From contig CP150558.1 in assembly GCA_049487715.1 (NCBI GenBank), positions 186,001 to 250,000 of the forward strand: a stretch of 64,000 bases of DNA. Direction: 5' to 3'. Both the position numbers and the translations under genes were made by a program. Below the pieces are notes generated by a model that did not search any database, was not told where the DNA came from, and saw only the letters and a list, made by a program, of their open reading frames with translations. Each line of letters starts with the position of its first letter. The stretch's first letter is position 1. This document shows, piece after piece, positions 19,889 to 29,948 of this stretch. Origin of the DNA: Pycnococcus provasolii (Eukaryota > Chlorophyta > Pseudoscourfieldiophyceae > Pseudoscourfieldiales).

Positions 19889-22510
19889 TCATGCGCCAGG
19901 CGAGAATACTTCGTTCTCTTCGTCCGCTTCCGGTGGCGAAAATGACCCAACGTCAAAGACCGAACGACGTTTTGCCGTTTTGACTGGCGTTTTCCCTGCG
20001 AATCCAGGTGTAGTCGCTGCCTCCCGATCCTCCCGCATCTGGGCATCTACATCATCAGACATCTCGGCTACTCGAGCGTTGGCCCACATGCGGAATATGT
20101 GAAGACAAAGGCATCCGAAAAGGAAAATGCCAACGGCAACGTAGCCAAGAGGCTTTACGATTCTGTGCGCGTTACCTCCTGGAAGCTGCGAAATCTTCAT
20201 TTCAACGCCAAATTCGTAAAAGCAGGAATCGCTGAAAACGGCAAAGGCGTAGCATGAAACAGACATGGCAACGACGCCGACGACGATAACGCACCTCAGC
20301 CATGTTGGCACGAGAAACCATCTCGTCTTGTTGAATCGCTGCAATGTCATCATAGCCTCTTTCTCCTCGGCCTCTTGCACTTCCAGGTCAATCGGGAAAT
20401 TGTTCTCGTCCATCAAGTAGTCGCGCTTCTTGTCAATCGTGTCTTCGATGTAGTAGAGCGCGCTAAACATTGTCAGCATCATTGCAATCGCCGTAATTCC
20501 GATGGCGACATTCGCCATAGACTCCCACTGCGCACCTTCGTCCTTCTTCAGCTGAAAGCCGGCAGCAAGAACGCTCTCGGCAATGTAGAGCACCAGAACC
20601 GGAGTCGTCCCAATCATGATTTGTATAAGCGGCAGACGGAGCACACCACAAAGCACGGAGGTTGGCCAGTCAGGGCCACCGCACAGGATTGCCACCTTGG
20701 CGGGAGATAAGCCTGGCTGGTCGATACAGTAGCGGATCGCGCGGAGCGTTACGGAGTTGACCGCGAGCGTCTTACGCACCCAGAGATTGTCTGCGAAATT
20801 TTCGCCAATCATCTTCTGCTGGAGTGCACAAGCCATCAGTTTCACCATAAAGGCGGAGGCAATGGCAGCAAAGATCGCCGGCCAAAATCCGTAGTCAGGT
20901 TCCATCTTTCTCACAAGAATAACTCCCGCACATAGGTACACGGGAGGGCCTGGCACTGGAGGGAGCAGGAAAAGGAAAATGCCAACGGCGACGAAGAGCA
21001 CAAAGACGATCGCGGTATGAGAGGACTGAATTGCCTCCGAGAACCAGCTGAGGAAGAGGATGACGAATTTTCCAGCGCCGACATCGAGCGAGAAGTAAAT
21101 CACAGCCCACCACATTGCCTTCACTAAGATCGACGTTGGCCGCACAAGCAGGCGCTCGATTTGCATGCGGCACCGCACCGTGAGAAAGTCGAGTTGACCC
21201 TTGAGCGGGCTTGGATCGTGCGAGAGGGTTTCCGAATGATCGAGCGTTGGTTGCACAGCTGATGCGTCTGGTGCTGGTGAAGCTGCCGAAAGATCCTCGG
21301 GTGAGGGGTCTGGCGACGCGAGCCAACCAGAACCCGCTAGACATCGGCGCATCGCCTGGTTGATAGTTGACAGACTGCAGTACGCGGCAAGCTGTGGCAA
21401 AAACAGGAGAATCATGAATGCCTTCACCCAGTCGCTCTCGCCATATTCTTCAAACTTCCGGAATATGGCAACGGATTGAGTGACGCCACGGACAGCCTTG
21501 CTTCCAAGTGCGGCATATGCGAGGAACAACATGAGCCCGACGATGAGCACGGAGAATTGCATCACGACGTCCGCGAGCCCCATCTTGACAGCCGCGATGG
21601 AGGCGGCGACCCAGAGCGAGAGTACGCCAATGAGGCACATTGCAACCATGAACTTCGCAAGGCCTTGAGCTGCGCTGACCGCGTCCTTGAGGATCAACGT
21701 GCGCGAAAGGTAGACGCAGACTGCGGAGAACAGCCCGCACATGAACGCCGTTGCAGCTGGCCAAATCCACATGAGGTATGCGGCGGAGCACTGGTCGTAC
21801 ACCTCAGCCTCGGCGAGCTTTTCGCACTCCAGCTCCTTCTCGAGCCGCAGTCGGTGCTTTTCGTCGAAGAGGTTGTCGCGGTCAGACGCGATCCACGCGA
21901 TCCACGCGATGCCCACGGCGCTGCCGATGATTCCCATGGACCATCCGACAATGTTGATGAACACGCCCGTGCTCATGTTCGGGTACACGTAAATCTTCAT
22001 GAACATGGTCAAGCCAACCTCGGCCACGACAGTCAAGCACGCCGGCGCGGTGTGGAACTCCTGCACGGAGAGGACGAACGATACCGCGAACGCGACGGCA
22101 AGCGCGGCTGCGAACACCTGCTTCACCTTTGCCTGGAACGTTGGCTTGTGCATGTTCACGAAAATGTCGAAGATGTACGCCACCACAAGGGCCACGGACG
22201 CAACCCCCCCGATCCACACAGCGGTTCCGTAGTGGTCGTTGAGCGTGTCGAACACCTGAACGCCGTATCCCAACTCGGTGTACGTGAGGATGAACGCGAC
22301 GATGGGGATGGAGAGCTGCACCACGAAGGCGGCGCGGGTGAGGATGCTTGTTTCTGAAAGCTCGTAGACTGCGCTTCTCTGCATGGACGACAAGTTATCC
22401 AGGTTTTGATTTTTTTCGACGACTCGTTTTTTGGTGTTCGGAGTCATCGGCTCCGACTGTTGTCGTCCGACAGTTGTTCCGTTATCGCCCGGCCCTGCGG
22501 TTGCTGTCAT
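19889..22510 (-). CDS. Giant multi-pass membrane protein, VTT/DedA-like segment (paralog B)
   Basis: An intronless 873-residue paralog of the gene on its left, in opposite orientation. Shared blocks include AYLMWIWPAATAFM, FRKFEEYGESDWVKAF, VRPTSILVKAMWWAVIYFS, FLLPPVPGPPVYLCAGVILV (about 513) and GGPDWPTSVLCGVLRL (about 610), all in the same order, so a local inverted duplication is the simplest origin. It has an extra N-terminal polar extension of about 60 residues and a C-terminal cytosolic-type tail (KTPVKTAKRRSVFDVGSFSP) absent in paralog A. Paralog A has an intron where this gene has continuous sequence (TYTELG), so one copy gained or lost it. Same caution on function: the VTT-like reading is a motif resemblance. 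Confidence 0.85.
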   Translation of the reverse strand: MTATAGPGDNGTTVGRQQSEPMTPNTKKRVVEKNQNLDNLSSMQRSAVYELSETSILTRAAFVVQLSIPIVAFILTYTELGYGVQVFDTLNDHYGTAVWIGGVASVALVVAYIFDIFVNMHKPTFQAKVKQVFAAALAVAFAVSFVLSVQEFHTAPACLTVVAEVGLTMFMKIYVYPNMSTGVFINIVGWSMGIIGSAVGIAWIAWIASDRDNLFDEKHRLRLEKELECEKLAEAEVYDQCSAAYLMWIWPAATAFMCGLFSAVCVYLSRTLILKDAVSAAQGLAKFMVAMCLIGVLSLWVAASIAAVKMGLADVVMQFSVLIVGLMLFLAYAALGSKAVRGVTQSVAIFRKFEEYGESDWVKAFMILLFLPQLAAYCSLSTINQAMRRCLAGSGWLASPDPSPEDLSAASPAPDASAVQPTLDHSETLSHDPSPLKGQLDFLTVRCRMQIERLLVRPTSILVKAMWWAVIYFSLDVGAGKFVILFLSWFSEAIQSSHTAIVFVLFVAVGIFLFLLPPVPGPPVYLCAGVILVRKMEPDYGFWPAIFAAIASAFMVKLMACALQQKMIGENFADNLWVRKTLAVNSVTLRAIRYCIDQPGLSPAKVAILCGGPDWPTSVLCGVLRLPLIQIMIGTTPVLVLYIAESVLAAGFQLKKDEGAQWESMANVAIGITAIAMMLTMFSALYYIEDTIDKKRDYLMDENNFPIDLEVQEAEEKEAMMTLQRFNKTRWFLVPTWLRCVIVVGVVAMSVSCYAFAVFSDSCFYEFGVEMKISQLPGGNAHRIVKPLGYVAVGIFLFGCLCLHIFRMWANARVAEMSDDVDAQMREDREAATTPGFAGKTPVKTAKRRSVFDVGSFSPPEADEENEVFSPGA

Positions 22511-22951
22511 GGTTGTGGTGTTTGTGTTGCTGTTTGTGCTCGGCGCACGCCACGTTCCGACGCCTGTTCCCTTTGTTGGTGTTGCGCCTCTCAGTGGCGG
22601 CGGTCTGCTGCCTTGATCTGACTGTCGTTTGTGTTGTTTCCTGATGATCCCAGTTGCCCCTGAGCCTCAAGCTCGTCCACTTGATGTGTCGGTAATCGTC
22701 GTCGTCGTCGTGAGGGGCTGCAGCTGCTGTTGTGAGCGTCACGAGTCTACGAGAGCGAGAGTGGAATATTCACAACAAAGCACACCACACGAAGCGAACC
22801 AACTTGCCTTGCAACTTGCCTTGAGGTATGATCCTTAGACTACGATAGCAGCGGCCGTACCGTGTGTTTACCAACCACCACTTGAACGTCAGAGCAAGCG
22901 CAAGCTCACCCTTCGAAGCGGCCTTAACTTACTGCAGTCTATGCAAGCCGG

Positions 22952-22998
22952 CGACACACACGCGCACGCACACGCACACACGCACGCACACGCACACT
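22952..22998. repeat. ACACGC microsatellite
   Basis: A run of alternating CACACG/CGCACA units about 47 bp long in the divergent intergenic region. Confidence 0.85.
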
Positions 22999-23829
22999 TG
23001 TGCAAGCCACGCCAATTGTAATGGCCGCGAGAACTATCTCGGTAGTTTTGATTTTGCTTGATAAGAGTAGGGTTCTTGCTTGCGCTCGCGAAACCTTATT
23101 ATGGCGAGACAAAGCGGCAAAGTGACCATGGAGGCCTTGCTTGCAGCTTGCTCGCCCAATAATAATGTGTGTTTTTAATATCGTCGTACCACTACGGTAT
23201 GGTTTCAACCTGATTATTCTATTCTCATTTACAATATTCGACCACTTGCTTGTGTTTCTTGGGAGTTGTGTGCTACCTTTATGTATTGACGTTGCGTTGC
23301 CGTTGCGTGCGGCTTACTCTACCGGGTAAAGTACATAGACTATGTACGCCTTAGAACTGGTGATGGTGATGCCAACTCCACGAGCAACGAGAGAGAGTGG
23401 GCCAGCTAGCTAGCGCATGATGTTGTATGTGAAGTGATGGGAGGAGATGTGATGTGCTCTTGACTTGATTGATGCGTTGATTGCTTGATTGCTGGGAAAC
23501 AAACGAGATATGGCATCGGATGGTGTGATATGTCCATAAACCTTTAAATCGCGCCCATGTGCGTCCTCATGGCGTTGCATCCAATTGTGTTGGCTACGAC
23601 TCCATGGACGGTAAGTCAGAGGATCGCCACCATCGTAAAAACCACCCACCTGGCCAGTGAAGTACCTCCATGGAGGCCGAGACATCTACCTGGCCGAGAC
23701 ACACAGGTCTCCGATTTCACCTCCATGAGCCATGGCCTGTCGAGTGTTGGCCTCACCTCCGAGACGCCTCGTGAGACGCCGAGAGGCGTGAGAACACACA
23801 CGCAGTCCATACGACCTTGTGAACCAGTC

Positions 23830-24005
23830 CCATAGCCCTAATAACCCGCTCGTAACCCGACCCCGAGCCCGTAACCCTAAAGCTGTCCCATAACCCGACC
23901 CCGAGCCCGTAACCCTACCCGTAACCCTAACCCTACCCGTAACCCTAACCCGTCGTAACCCTAACCCGTCGTAACCCGTAACCCTAACCTAACCCTAACC
24001 TAACC
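23830..24005 (+). repeat. Long degenerate telomere-like field
   Basis: About 175 bp of diverged CCCTAA-type units (CCCTAATAACCCG, CGTAACCCTAACCC, ACCCCGAGCCCGTAACCC). It is the longest such field in the window. It starts about 480 bp upstream of the HRD1 ATG, C-rich on that gene's coding strand. Confidence 0.88.
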
Positions 24006-24307
24006 CCGACCGAACCGAACCGACCGACCTTCTGGGCGTTATAGGGTTTTTCTTCCCAAGGTCGCCCTCTCGGGACTGACTCCCCCAAAGCAGGCCAGGC
24101 CATTCTTCGGGCTTGTGCGTCATTCTCCTGCTCCCAGGTGCTCGCTCCCTATGGCGGATGTTGCCAACGACAACGACAATGTGCTGCGTGCTCTGCGCCA
24201 ACGCCAACTTGCTCGAAACAGGAACCTTGATCATCAGGGTCGTGGTCGTGGCAATGATGATGATGGTGGAAATCACCAGGCTGTAGAGGGGGGGGATCTT
24301 CACGTGG

Positions 24308-26725
24308 ATGCGGATGATGAGGATGCTGGATGCTGGTGCTGGTGCTCCTTCTGGATTCGGGCCTCGACCTGCTCATGGGAACGGCGACGACGACGATGAC
24401 GACAACAATGACAATGACAACATGATGAACATGATGAACGACATTCCGACGCCCGTGCCGCCCGTCGTGTCGTCGCGAACCAGCGCAGCGACGAGGAACA
24501 TGACGCTAGGCAAGTACGTTGTCGCGAGCGTCGCGGCTGCCGGAGCCATGACATACCACGCCTTCGCAACGAGAGAGCAGTTCTACCCCGCGCTCATCTA
24601 CCTCGCAACCAGCAAGGTGGCGGTCGTGCTGCTCGGAAACCTCGCGCTTGCTGCTCTGCTGGTTCTCGGGCAAATACTCAAGGTGGTCTTCCTCGGTACG
24701 CTGCGAGATGCGGAGGTGGAGAGGCTCTGGGAACGCGCCAAGGATGCCGTGATGGAGACGTGCCTTGCCATGACCATATTCAGAGAAGAGTTCAACGCGA
24801 CGTTCGTCGCCCTCTTCTCGCTTCTCATCTTTGTCAAGACGTTCCACTGGCTGTCGCAGGACCGGCTCGAGCATATCGAGACGACACCAGCCATTTCCAG
24901 AGCCACGCACGTGCGAACAGTCACGCTGCTCGCCCTGCTCCTGTCCGTTGACGTGCTGTTTCTGTCCCACGCCGTGACAGCAACGTGGCGCAACGGCCCG
25001 AGCATGCTCGTTCTCTTTGCGTTCGAGTACGTGATCCTCGCATCCGGCGTGGTGGCCACCGCAGTCAAGTATGCCATGGGTGTGATCGACTCGATGACAG
25101 GTGGAAGGTGGGAGTCGAAGGGCATCTACGTCTTCTACCTCGAGCTTATCACGGATCTCTTGCACCTTTTTGTGTACCTCGTATTTTTCCTGATCGTGTT
25201 CGCGTACTACGGACTCCCGTTGCATCTCGTGCGCGACCTGTGGTGGACGTTCCGAAGCTTCCGCGCTCGTGTCGCAGACTTCGTCCGATATCGCCGTGCC
25301 ACGGCACACATGAACGAGGTGCTGACCGAGGCGACGGCGGAAGACCTGCAGGCGGACAGCACGTGCATCATCTGCCGCGAGGAGATGGTCGCGCGTGGTT
25401 GGACGAGCCACCAAGACCATCAGCAGCAGCAGGAGGGTGACGGCGACGGGCCACCGCCTCCTCCTCCTCCTCCTCGTGCGGCATCGTCAGGAACGGCGGG
25501 CTTGGCCAAAAAGTTGCCATGTGGCCACTGCTTTCACCACGCGTGCCTGCGAAGTTGGCTCGAGCGACAGCAAAGCTGTCCAACTTGCCGTGCACCTGTT
25601 GCACCCACAACACCCAGTGCCGCTGCTCCTGCCGCCGCCGCCGCCGCCGCAGCAGCAGCAGCAGGTGGTGGTGGTGCCGGCGCCGGCGGCGATGCTGGTG
25701 CTGCGGGTGCGGGTGCAGGAGAGCCGCAAGCACCTCCACCACCCCAACCTTTTGGTGCTCGCGCACCACCAGCGGCAAATAATATGGGTAATGCGCAACC
25801 ACCACCTCCTCCCGGCGATGCGCGCGAGGCTGCGCAGCTACGGCAGCTGCAGCCGCCGCCGCCGCCGCCCACACCGCCCACACCCACACCAGCGGCGAGA
25901 GATGATGCGCCAGGGACGCCCGGTGCAAGGCTTGCGACGGGTGGCGAACCTTCCGCTGCGCCAACGCCGCCGACGCCGTCATCTTCCGCTGGGCCATCAA
26001 GACAGGCTGGTGTTCCACCCACGCCACCACAGCATGCGACTGCTCCGGCGACGACGGGCATGCAGCATCTACCCACACCACCTCCTGGTGGTGTGACTCC
26101 AACGCAGGCTGCCACCGCCGCGGCACAGGTTGCCGCGGCGATGGCTGGGCGGGGCAGTGTTCGCATGCCGGGTCCTGCAACGCCCGTTTCTGCGTCGTCA
26201 GCGGGCGTCCCAACTCCCGAGCAGCACCGCCAAGCCGCCGCGGCTGCCGCGGCTGCAGTTGCGGCAACGATGGCTATGCTTCCCCTCGCAGGTGCCGCGT
26301 CGTCGCCCTCTTCTCGGCCGTTTAGCCCAACAACAACAACAACAACAACAACAACTTCTGGCGAAGGTGAGGTGGACGACGACAGATACCTCGATCAGCA
26401 GCTGGAGCTGTTGGAGAAGCAGCGAGAAATCTTGATCCAGCAGCAGGAGTTGAGGCGACGGCGTCGTGAGTCGTCGACGCCAACTTCAGCGCCGACGCCA
26501 ACGATACCAGACCTAACGGTGCCGCCAAGCCCGCCAGAGTCGACCATTACTTCGCACGCGGTTGTGAACACGACGGAGGAGGACGAGGAGGAGCAGCGGA
26601 ATTCTTTTGAGAGGCTTGAAAGGGAAGCTCAATTTGATAGTGGTGGCGATATCGATCGCGCGCGTAATGAGCTGCGACGGAGGATGCTAGCGCGATTCGA
26701 TGAGGAAGCTGGCGCATCTCAGTGA
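24308..26725 (+). CDS. HRD1: HRD1/synoviolin-type ER E3 ubiquitin ligase
   Basis: An 805-residue protein. After a disordered acidic N terminus, about six hydrophobic segments (residues ~65-300) match the membrane domain of HRD1, and a RING-H2 follows: CIICREEM near 353, then LPCGHCFHHACLRSWL and QQSCPTCRAPV. This is the ER-associated degradation ligase that retrotranslocates and ubiquitinates misfolded proteins. Two things are odd. A Gln/Pro-rich insert of about 40 residues separates the second and third RING zinc ligands, where family members are compact. The C-terminal ~370 residues are a long Ala/Pro/Gln low-complexity tail ending in a charged helix. The start at 24308 is one of several clustered ATGs; a later one (24423 or 24426) is also possible. 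The gene converges on the next with about 160 bp between stops. Confidence 0.92.
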   Translation: MRMMRMLDAGAGAPSGFGPRPAHGNGDDDDDDNNDNDNMMNMMNDIPTPVPPVVSSRTSAATRNMTLGKYVVASVAAAGAMTYHAFATREQFYPALIYLATSKVAVVLLGNLALAALLVLGQILKVVFLGTLRDAEVERLWERAKDAVMETCLAMTIFREEFNATFVALFSLLIFVKTFHWLSQDRLEHIETTPAISRATHVRTVTLLALLLSVDVLFLSHAVTATWRNGPSMLVLFAFEYVILASGVVATAVKYAMGVIDSMTGGRWESKGIYVFYLELITDLLHLFVYLVFFLIVFAYYGLPLHLVRDLWWTFRSFRARVADFVRYRRATAHMNEVLTEATAEDLQADSTCIICREEMVARGWTSHQDHQQQQEGDGDGPPPPPPPPRAASSGTAGLAKKLPCGHCFHHACLRSWLERQQSCPTCRAPVAPTTPSAAAPAAAAAAAAAAAGGGGAGAGGDAGAAGAGAGEPQAPPPPQPFGARAPPAANNMGNAQPPPPPGDAREAAQLRQLQPPPPPPTPPTPTPAARDDAPGTPGARLATGGEPSAAPTPPTPSSSAGPSRQAGVPPTPPQHATAPATTGMQHLPTPPPGGVTPTQAATAAAQVAAAMAGRGSVRMPGPATPVSASSAGVPTPEQHRQAAAAAAAAVAATMAMLPLAGAASSPSSRPFSPTTTTTTTTTSGEGEVDDDRYLDQQLELLEKQREILIQQQELRRRRRESSTPTSAPTPTIPDLTVPPSPPESTITSHAVVNTTEEDEEEQRNSFERLEREAQFDSGGDIDRARNELRRRMLARFDEEAGASQ

Positions 26726-26885
26726 GAGCCTTGCGTGTTATTACAAAAAAGAAAAGAAAACAACAACATTCATTTTTCTCACTTCACCAGCAATCCTTCT
26801 TCTTGTGCATTTAACCTTACTTGGGTAGTTTCTTAGCATATACGTCTCAACTCTTCGCTTTTTTTTTCCATAGACTATGCTTATC

Positions 26886-27734
26886 CTAGCGCCACGCAGG
26901 GCGAGCGCCGTGGTGGTTGTGGTGCGGTGGGGTGAACGCTGCCTTGATATTTGCCCATAAGCCATGTCCACGCGTCGCGGACATCGCGTGAGACGACGAC
27001 GACGACGTCGCCGACGACGCCCCGCTTGACGGTGGCGGTGGCGAGTGATGATGTGCCGACCATCCAGCATGGGCAGGCACGAACGACACGCTCGGCTGTT
27101 GCTGCTGCTGCACATTCATCTGCTGCTGTAGCATGGCACGTTGCTGCTGAAGCTGCTGTGCAGCCACGAGCAGGCGTGCTTGCTCGTTTGCGTTGAGTTG
27201 CGGCGCTTGGTATATGTGATGGGTAGGTCGCCTGACGTTCGAGCGGAACGTGAGGTCGAGCTTGGGGATGTATATGGGATTTTTCCCGTCGACGACGAGG
27301 ATGATGTACCGCTCGCTCTTGAACTTGCGCGTTTTGCTGAGGTTGCGGTTACGTGCATTTTGGATGGGGTACATGTTTCCCGCGGAGATGACGGAGCTTC
27401 CTCCCGGCGTGATGAGCGGCATAGACGGGTACTTTTTCGCAGGAAACGTCGTGTTCGCCGCCGTGTCTGTCATAACGACGGTGGTCATGGAGGATGTTGC
27501 GTTGGACGCGGCTGGATTCTGCTGTTGTATCGTTGACGAAGCTTGAAGTTTTGCCCGTGCGAGTGTTGCGACGGCGTTGATGTCCATGGCGTCGACTTGC
27601 ATTTTGTCCACACTCATCGCGTGTTTGGATCCGAGCGACCCGGACGATCGGCGCTTTTTGATTCCGCCATTGAACGTTTGTGGCGCTGATGCGTTGGTTG
27701 TCGATGACCCCATCACACCCCAAGCAGATTGCAT
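26886..27734 (-). CDS. Q-rich protein with a compact conserved-looking core, unknown
   Basis: A 282-residue protein with ATG at 27734. The middle is the only ordered-looking part: SERYIILVVDGKNPIYIPKL, then DLTFRSNVRRPTHHIYQAP, which read like two beta strands with basic edges. It is preceded by a Ser/Thr-rich stretch with an MPLITPGGSSVISAG segment. It is followed by a Gln-rich helix (QARLLVAAQQLQQQRAMLQ), and the C terminus has Ser/His/Pro low complexity. The composition would suit a transcription or RNA-processing factor, but I recognise no family. No signal peptide or TM is visible. Confidence 0.6.
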   Translation of the reverse strand: MQSAWGVMGSSTTNASAPQTFNGGIKKRRSSGSLGSKHAMSVDKMQVDAMDINAVATLARAKLQASSTIQQQNPAASNATSSMTTVVMTDTAANTTFPAKKYPSMPLITPGGSSVISAGNMYPIQNARNRNLSKTRKFKSERYIILVVDGKNPIYIPKLDLTFRSNVRRPTHHIYQAPQLNANEQARLLVAAQQLQQQRAMLQQQMNVQQQQQPSVSFVPAHAGWSAHHHSPPPPSSGASSATSSSSSHAMSATRGHGLWANIKAAFTPPHHNHHGARPAWR

Positions 27735-28600
27735 GGTTTATCTTTTTGTATGTTCTTTCTTGTGTTTCTTATTTTGTTAATCAACGACGACGACAGGCAG
27801 ACAGACAGGTGCCAGGCGTGTGTCAGTCAACAAACAAACAAACAAGAGCAGAGAAATGGAGGCCAGCTATGAACACACTGCGGCAAGAACACACCGGTGC
27901 TGATGATGATGACTGAGCGAAGAGCAAGAGCAAGATGATGAGCCACCAAACCAAATAACAAACCGCAAACCACAAAGCAAGAGATACCTCAGGCATACAA
28001 ACGTAGCAAGAGCGTCACATACAGAACACACAGAACATAACAGTATCAAATACACAGAAGATGAACATCTAATAAGGTGGATCGGTTCGTCCGACAAGAT
28101 CATTCCACATCGCCGTGTTTCTTCCCACTGATGGGAAAAGGGGGGAAGGAAGGCCAGCGTGGCACCACCCACTTAGATTCCAAACCTTCTCGGACGAAGC
28201 GAAACACCCTTTTGAACTCTCCCTCCCTGTTCCCCGCGGGGGGATTCTAGCTAAAGGTAGGGAAACCCGAATCTTCGCCATTCATTCGGACAGGGATCGG
28301 AAAGTTACGGTAACTTATAAATCGGCCGATGTAAATTACCGTAAGTTACCGTAACTTGCATGTTTTGCTGCTGATTTTCCAGCTCAAGCTGCGCTTCCAT
28401 CGCCTCGGTTGTTGCGCGTTCCGCATCCTCGACGGCGGCGTGAATTTCGCGACGCAGGCGATTCCGCTCTGCATCTGCTGACTCCGCCAGCCGAGCCGAA
28501 ACCAGCCGTGCATGGTGGCTGCGACTAGCCCTACTGGACGCCACTTCAAACCAGAAAACTACGAAAATTACAAACTCTGCCGAAAGGCTTTTGCAACCTG

Positions 28601-28720
28601 TTGCTCGGACATGGTGACGATTGGCATCCCGTGGCTTTCTTCTCTACTCGAATGAATCCAGCTCAGCGTCGCTACACTACGACCGAACAAGAAATGCTGG
28701 CCATAATGCGATCCGCGTTG
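28601..28720 (+). mobile_element. Ty3/gypsy-like RNase H fragment (degenerate)
   Basis: The + strand reads GHGDDWHPVAFFSTRMNPAQ then RRYTTTEQEMLAIM, the typical RNase H start of Ty3/gypsy polyproteins (HPVAFFSRKL-like, then YTTTEQE-like). Frame is kept for about 40 codons, but flanking sequence shows no RT or integrase and the frame then enters a minisatellite. This is a short relic, not an active element. Confidence 0.8.
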
Positions 28721-28732
28721 TCTGCTGCCTGG

Positions 28733-28815
28733 GATCCACCCCTTTGGAATCCCACGCTGATGCTGGAACCCCACGCTGATGCTTGGGATCTCACGCTGAT
28801 GTTGGAATCCCACAC
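28733..28815 (+). repeat. Minisatellite, CCCACGCTGATGCTGGAA-type units
   Basis: About four imperfect ~18-bp units (GGAATCCCACGCTGATGCT, GGAACCCCACGCTGATGCT, GGGATCTCACGCTGATGTT, GGAATCCCACACTCACC) directly follow the RNase H relic. Confidence 0.85.
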
Positions 28816-29948
28816 TCACCTGTCTTCACTTTCGCCTCAAGTCACCTCTCCAAACTCACCAATGTCTCGTTTTTGTGTAACTTACTTCTAAAACCTCGCC
28901 ACGGCACCACGCCACCTCCACCACCACACCTCAACTCGCCTTAGATCTCCTTTGTTTTCTCCGTCAGCCACACCACAACTTAAGGCACCACCTGTACCAC
29001 GTGTGTGTTCACCAAGCCAAGTAGAGTCAAGAGGTTCTGTAACAAGTAAACACCAACACCACACCACACCTTGTCGTCAGCGTACGCCACAGACGTACAC
29101 AAAAACGCGTCGACAACTAAAGTCGGGCGTCCAACTCCAGGGGAAAGGAAAACCCAGCCTTCCACCTAACGGTCACCTGATAAAGAACTCCTCGACACCT
29201 TGGGGGAGGGTCCCAAACCTCAACCAACCTCCGTCAGACAAGAGCCCTCCGGGTTGGGGGAAACCAAAACACCTCACACATTTCACCTCTCACCTCTCTC
29301 TCACCTCTCGCCTATCACCTCTCTCTCACCTCTCGCCTCCTCCTTATCACCTTAACAACGCTGCGCTACCCACCATCATGCGCCACGACAGTGTAGGCTA
29401 TCTAGGTGCCGCAGTTGGTGCAAGATGGTCTCCTAATCTCCTTTCGTTGTTCGGTCGGGCGGTACGATAGTAGCAAAGAGACAACAATAAGAAGGAATCG
29501 CCGGCGCGGGCGTTGGCGGGCTGCGAGGGACATGGCGGCAACGTGAGTGAGCCGCGCGAACTAGTAATGTGACAGATTACCTAATAGGGACAAGATGAAG
29601 TTAAGTACTACAGGTATGAACTATCGTAGAACCATGACGAGTCCCAACAAAAGCAAGACGGACCGGAGCGGGATCCCCAACCCAAGCCCTTGGAACCAAA
29701 TCCATCTTTTTTATGGCGTACGAAGTATGTCTTCTTACCCCAGGTGGAACCCCTAAAGGGGGTACATACTATCGTAGTCGAGCTCACCCTCTGGGGTTAG
29801 GGTTTAGGAAGCAGGGGGAGGGGCGCGCCTTCTCCGCTGCGGCCTGCTTTCCAGACGCCTTTCTCTCCATTCGGAACGGAACGTGAACCTCTCCATTATT
29901 CTCTGCTCCATTCTCTGCTCCGCCTCTCCCTTCGTATTCCAAGCAAGT

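Larger units (their letters stand above)
22511..24307. other. Divergent intergenic region, 1.8 kb
   Basis: No supported gene. It holds a CTACGATAG motif (22840-22848), a CA/CGCA microsatellite (about 22952-22998), a GC-rich tract with repeated CCTCCATGG and GAGACGCC words (23660-23795), and a long degenerate CCCTAA field (23830-24005) just upstream of the HRD1 gene. Confidence 0.55.
27735..29948. other. Gene-poor 2.2-kb stretch with a transposon remnant
   Basis: No intact gene supported. It contains a short GTTACGGTAACTT / AAGTTACCGTAAC inverted pair (28301-28356), a Ty3/gypsy RNase H fragment and minisatellite (listed separately), CTCACCT-type repeats (about 29280-29345), two copies of the CTATCGTAG motif (29621-29629 and 29769-29777) and a single GGGTTAGGGTTTAGG (about 29794-29808) close to the UBL gene. 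Confidence 0.6.

Noticed and set aside
23830-24005. A chromosome end or telomere
   Set aside because: Genes continue on both sides, the units are degenerate, and several similar short arrays occur throughout the window.
29883-29948. An earlier start for the UBL protein giving a signal-peptide-like leader
   Set aside because: The leader is not followed by secreted-type domains (UBL and ZZ are cytosolic or nuclear), and the next ATG begins the repeat module.
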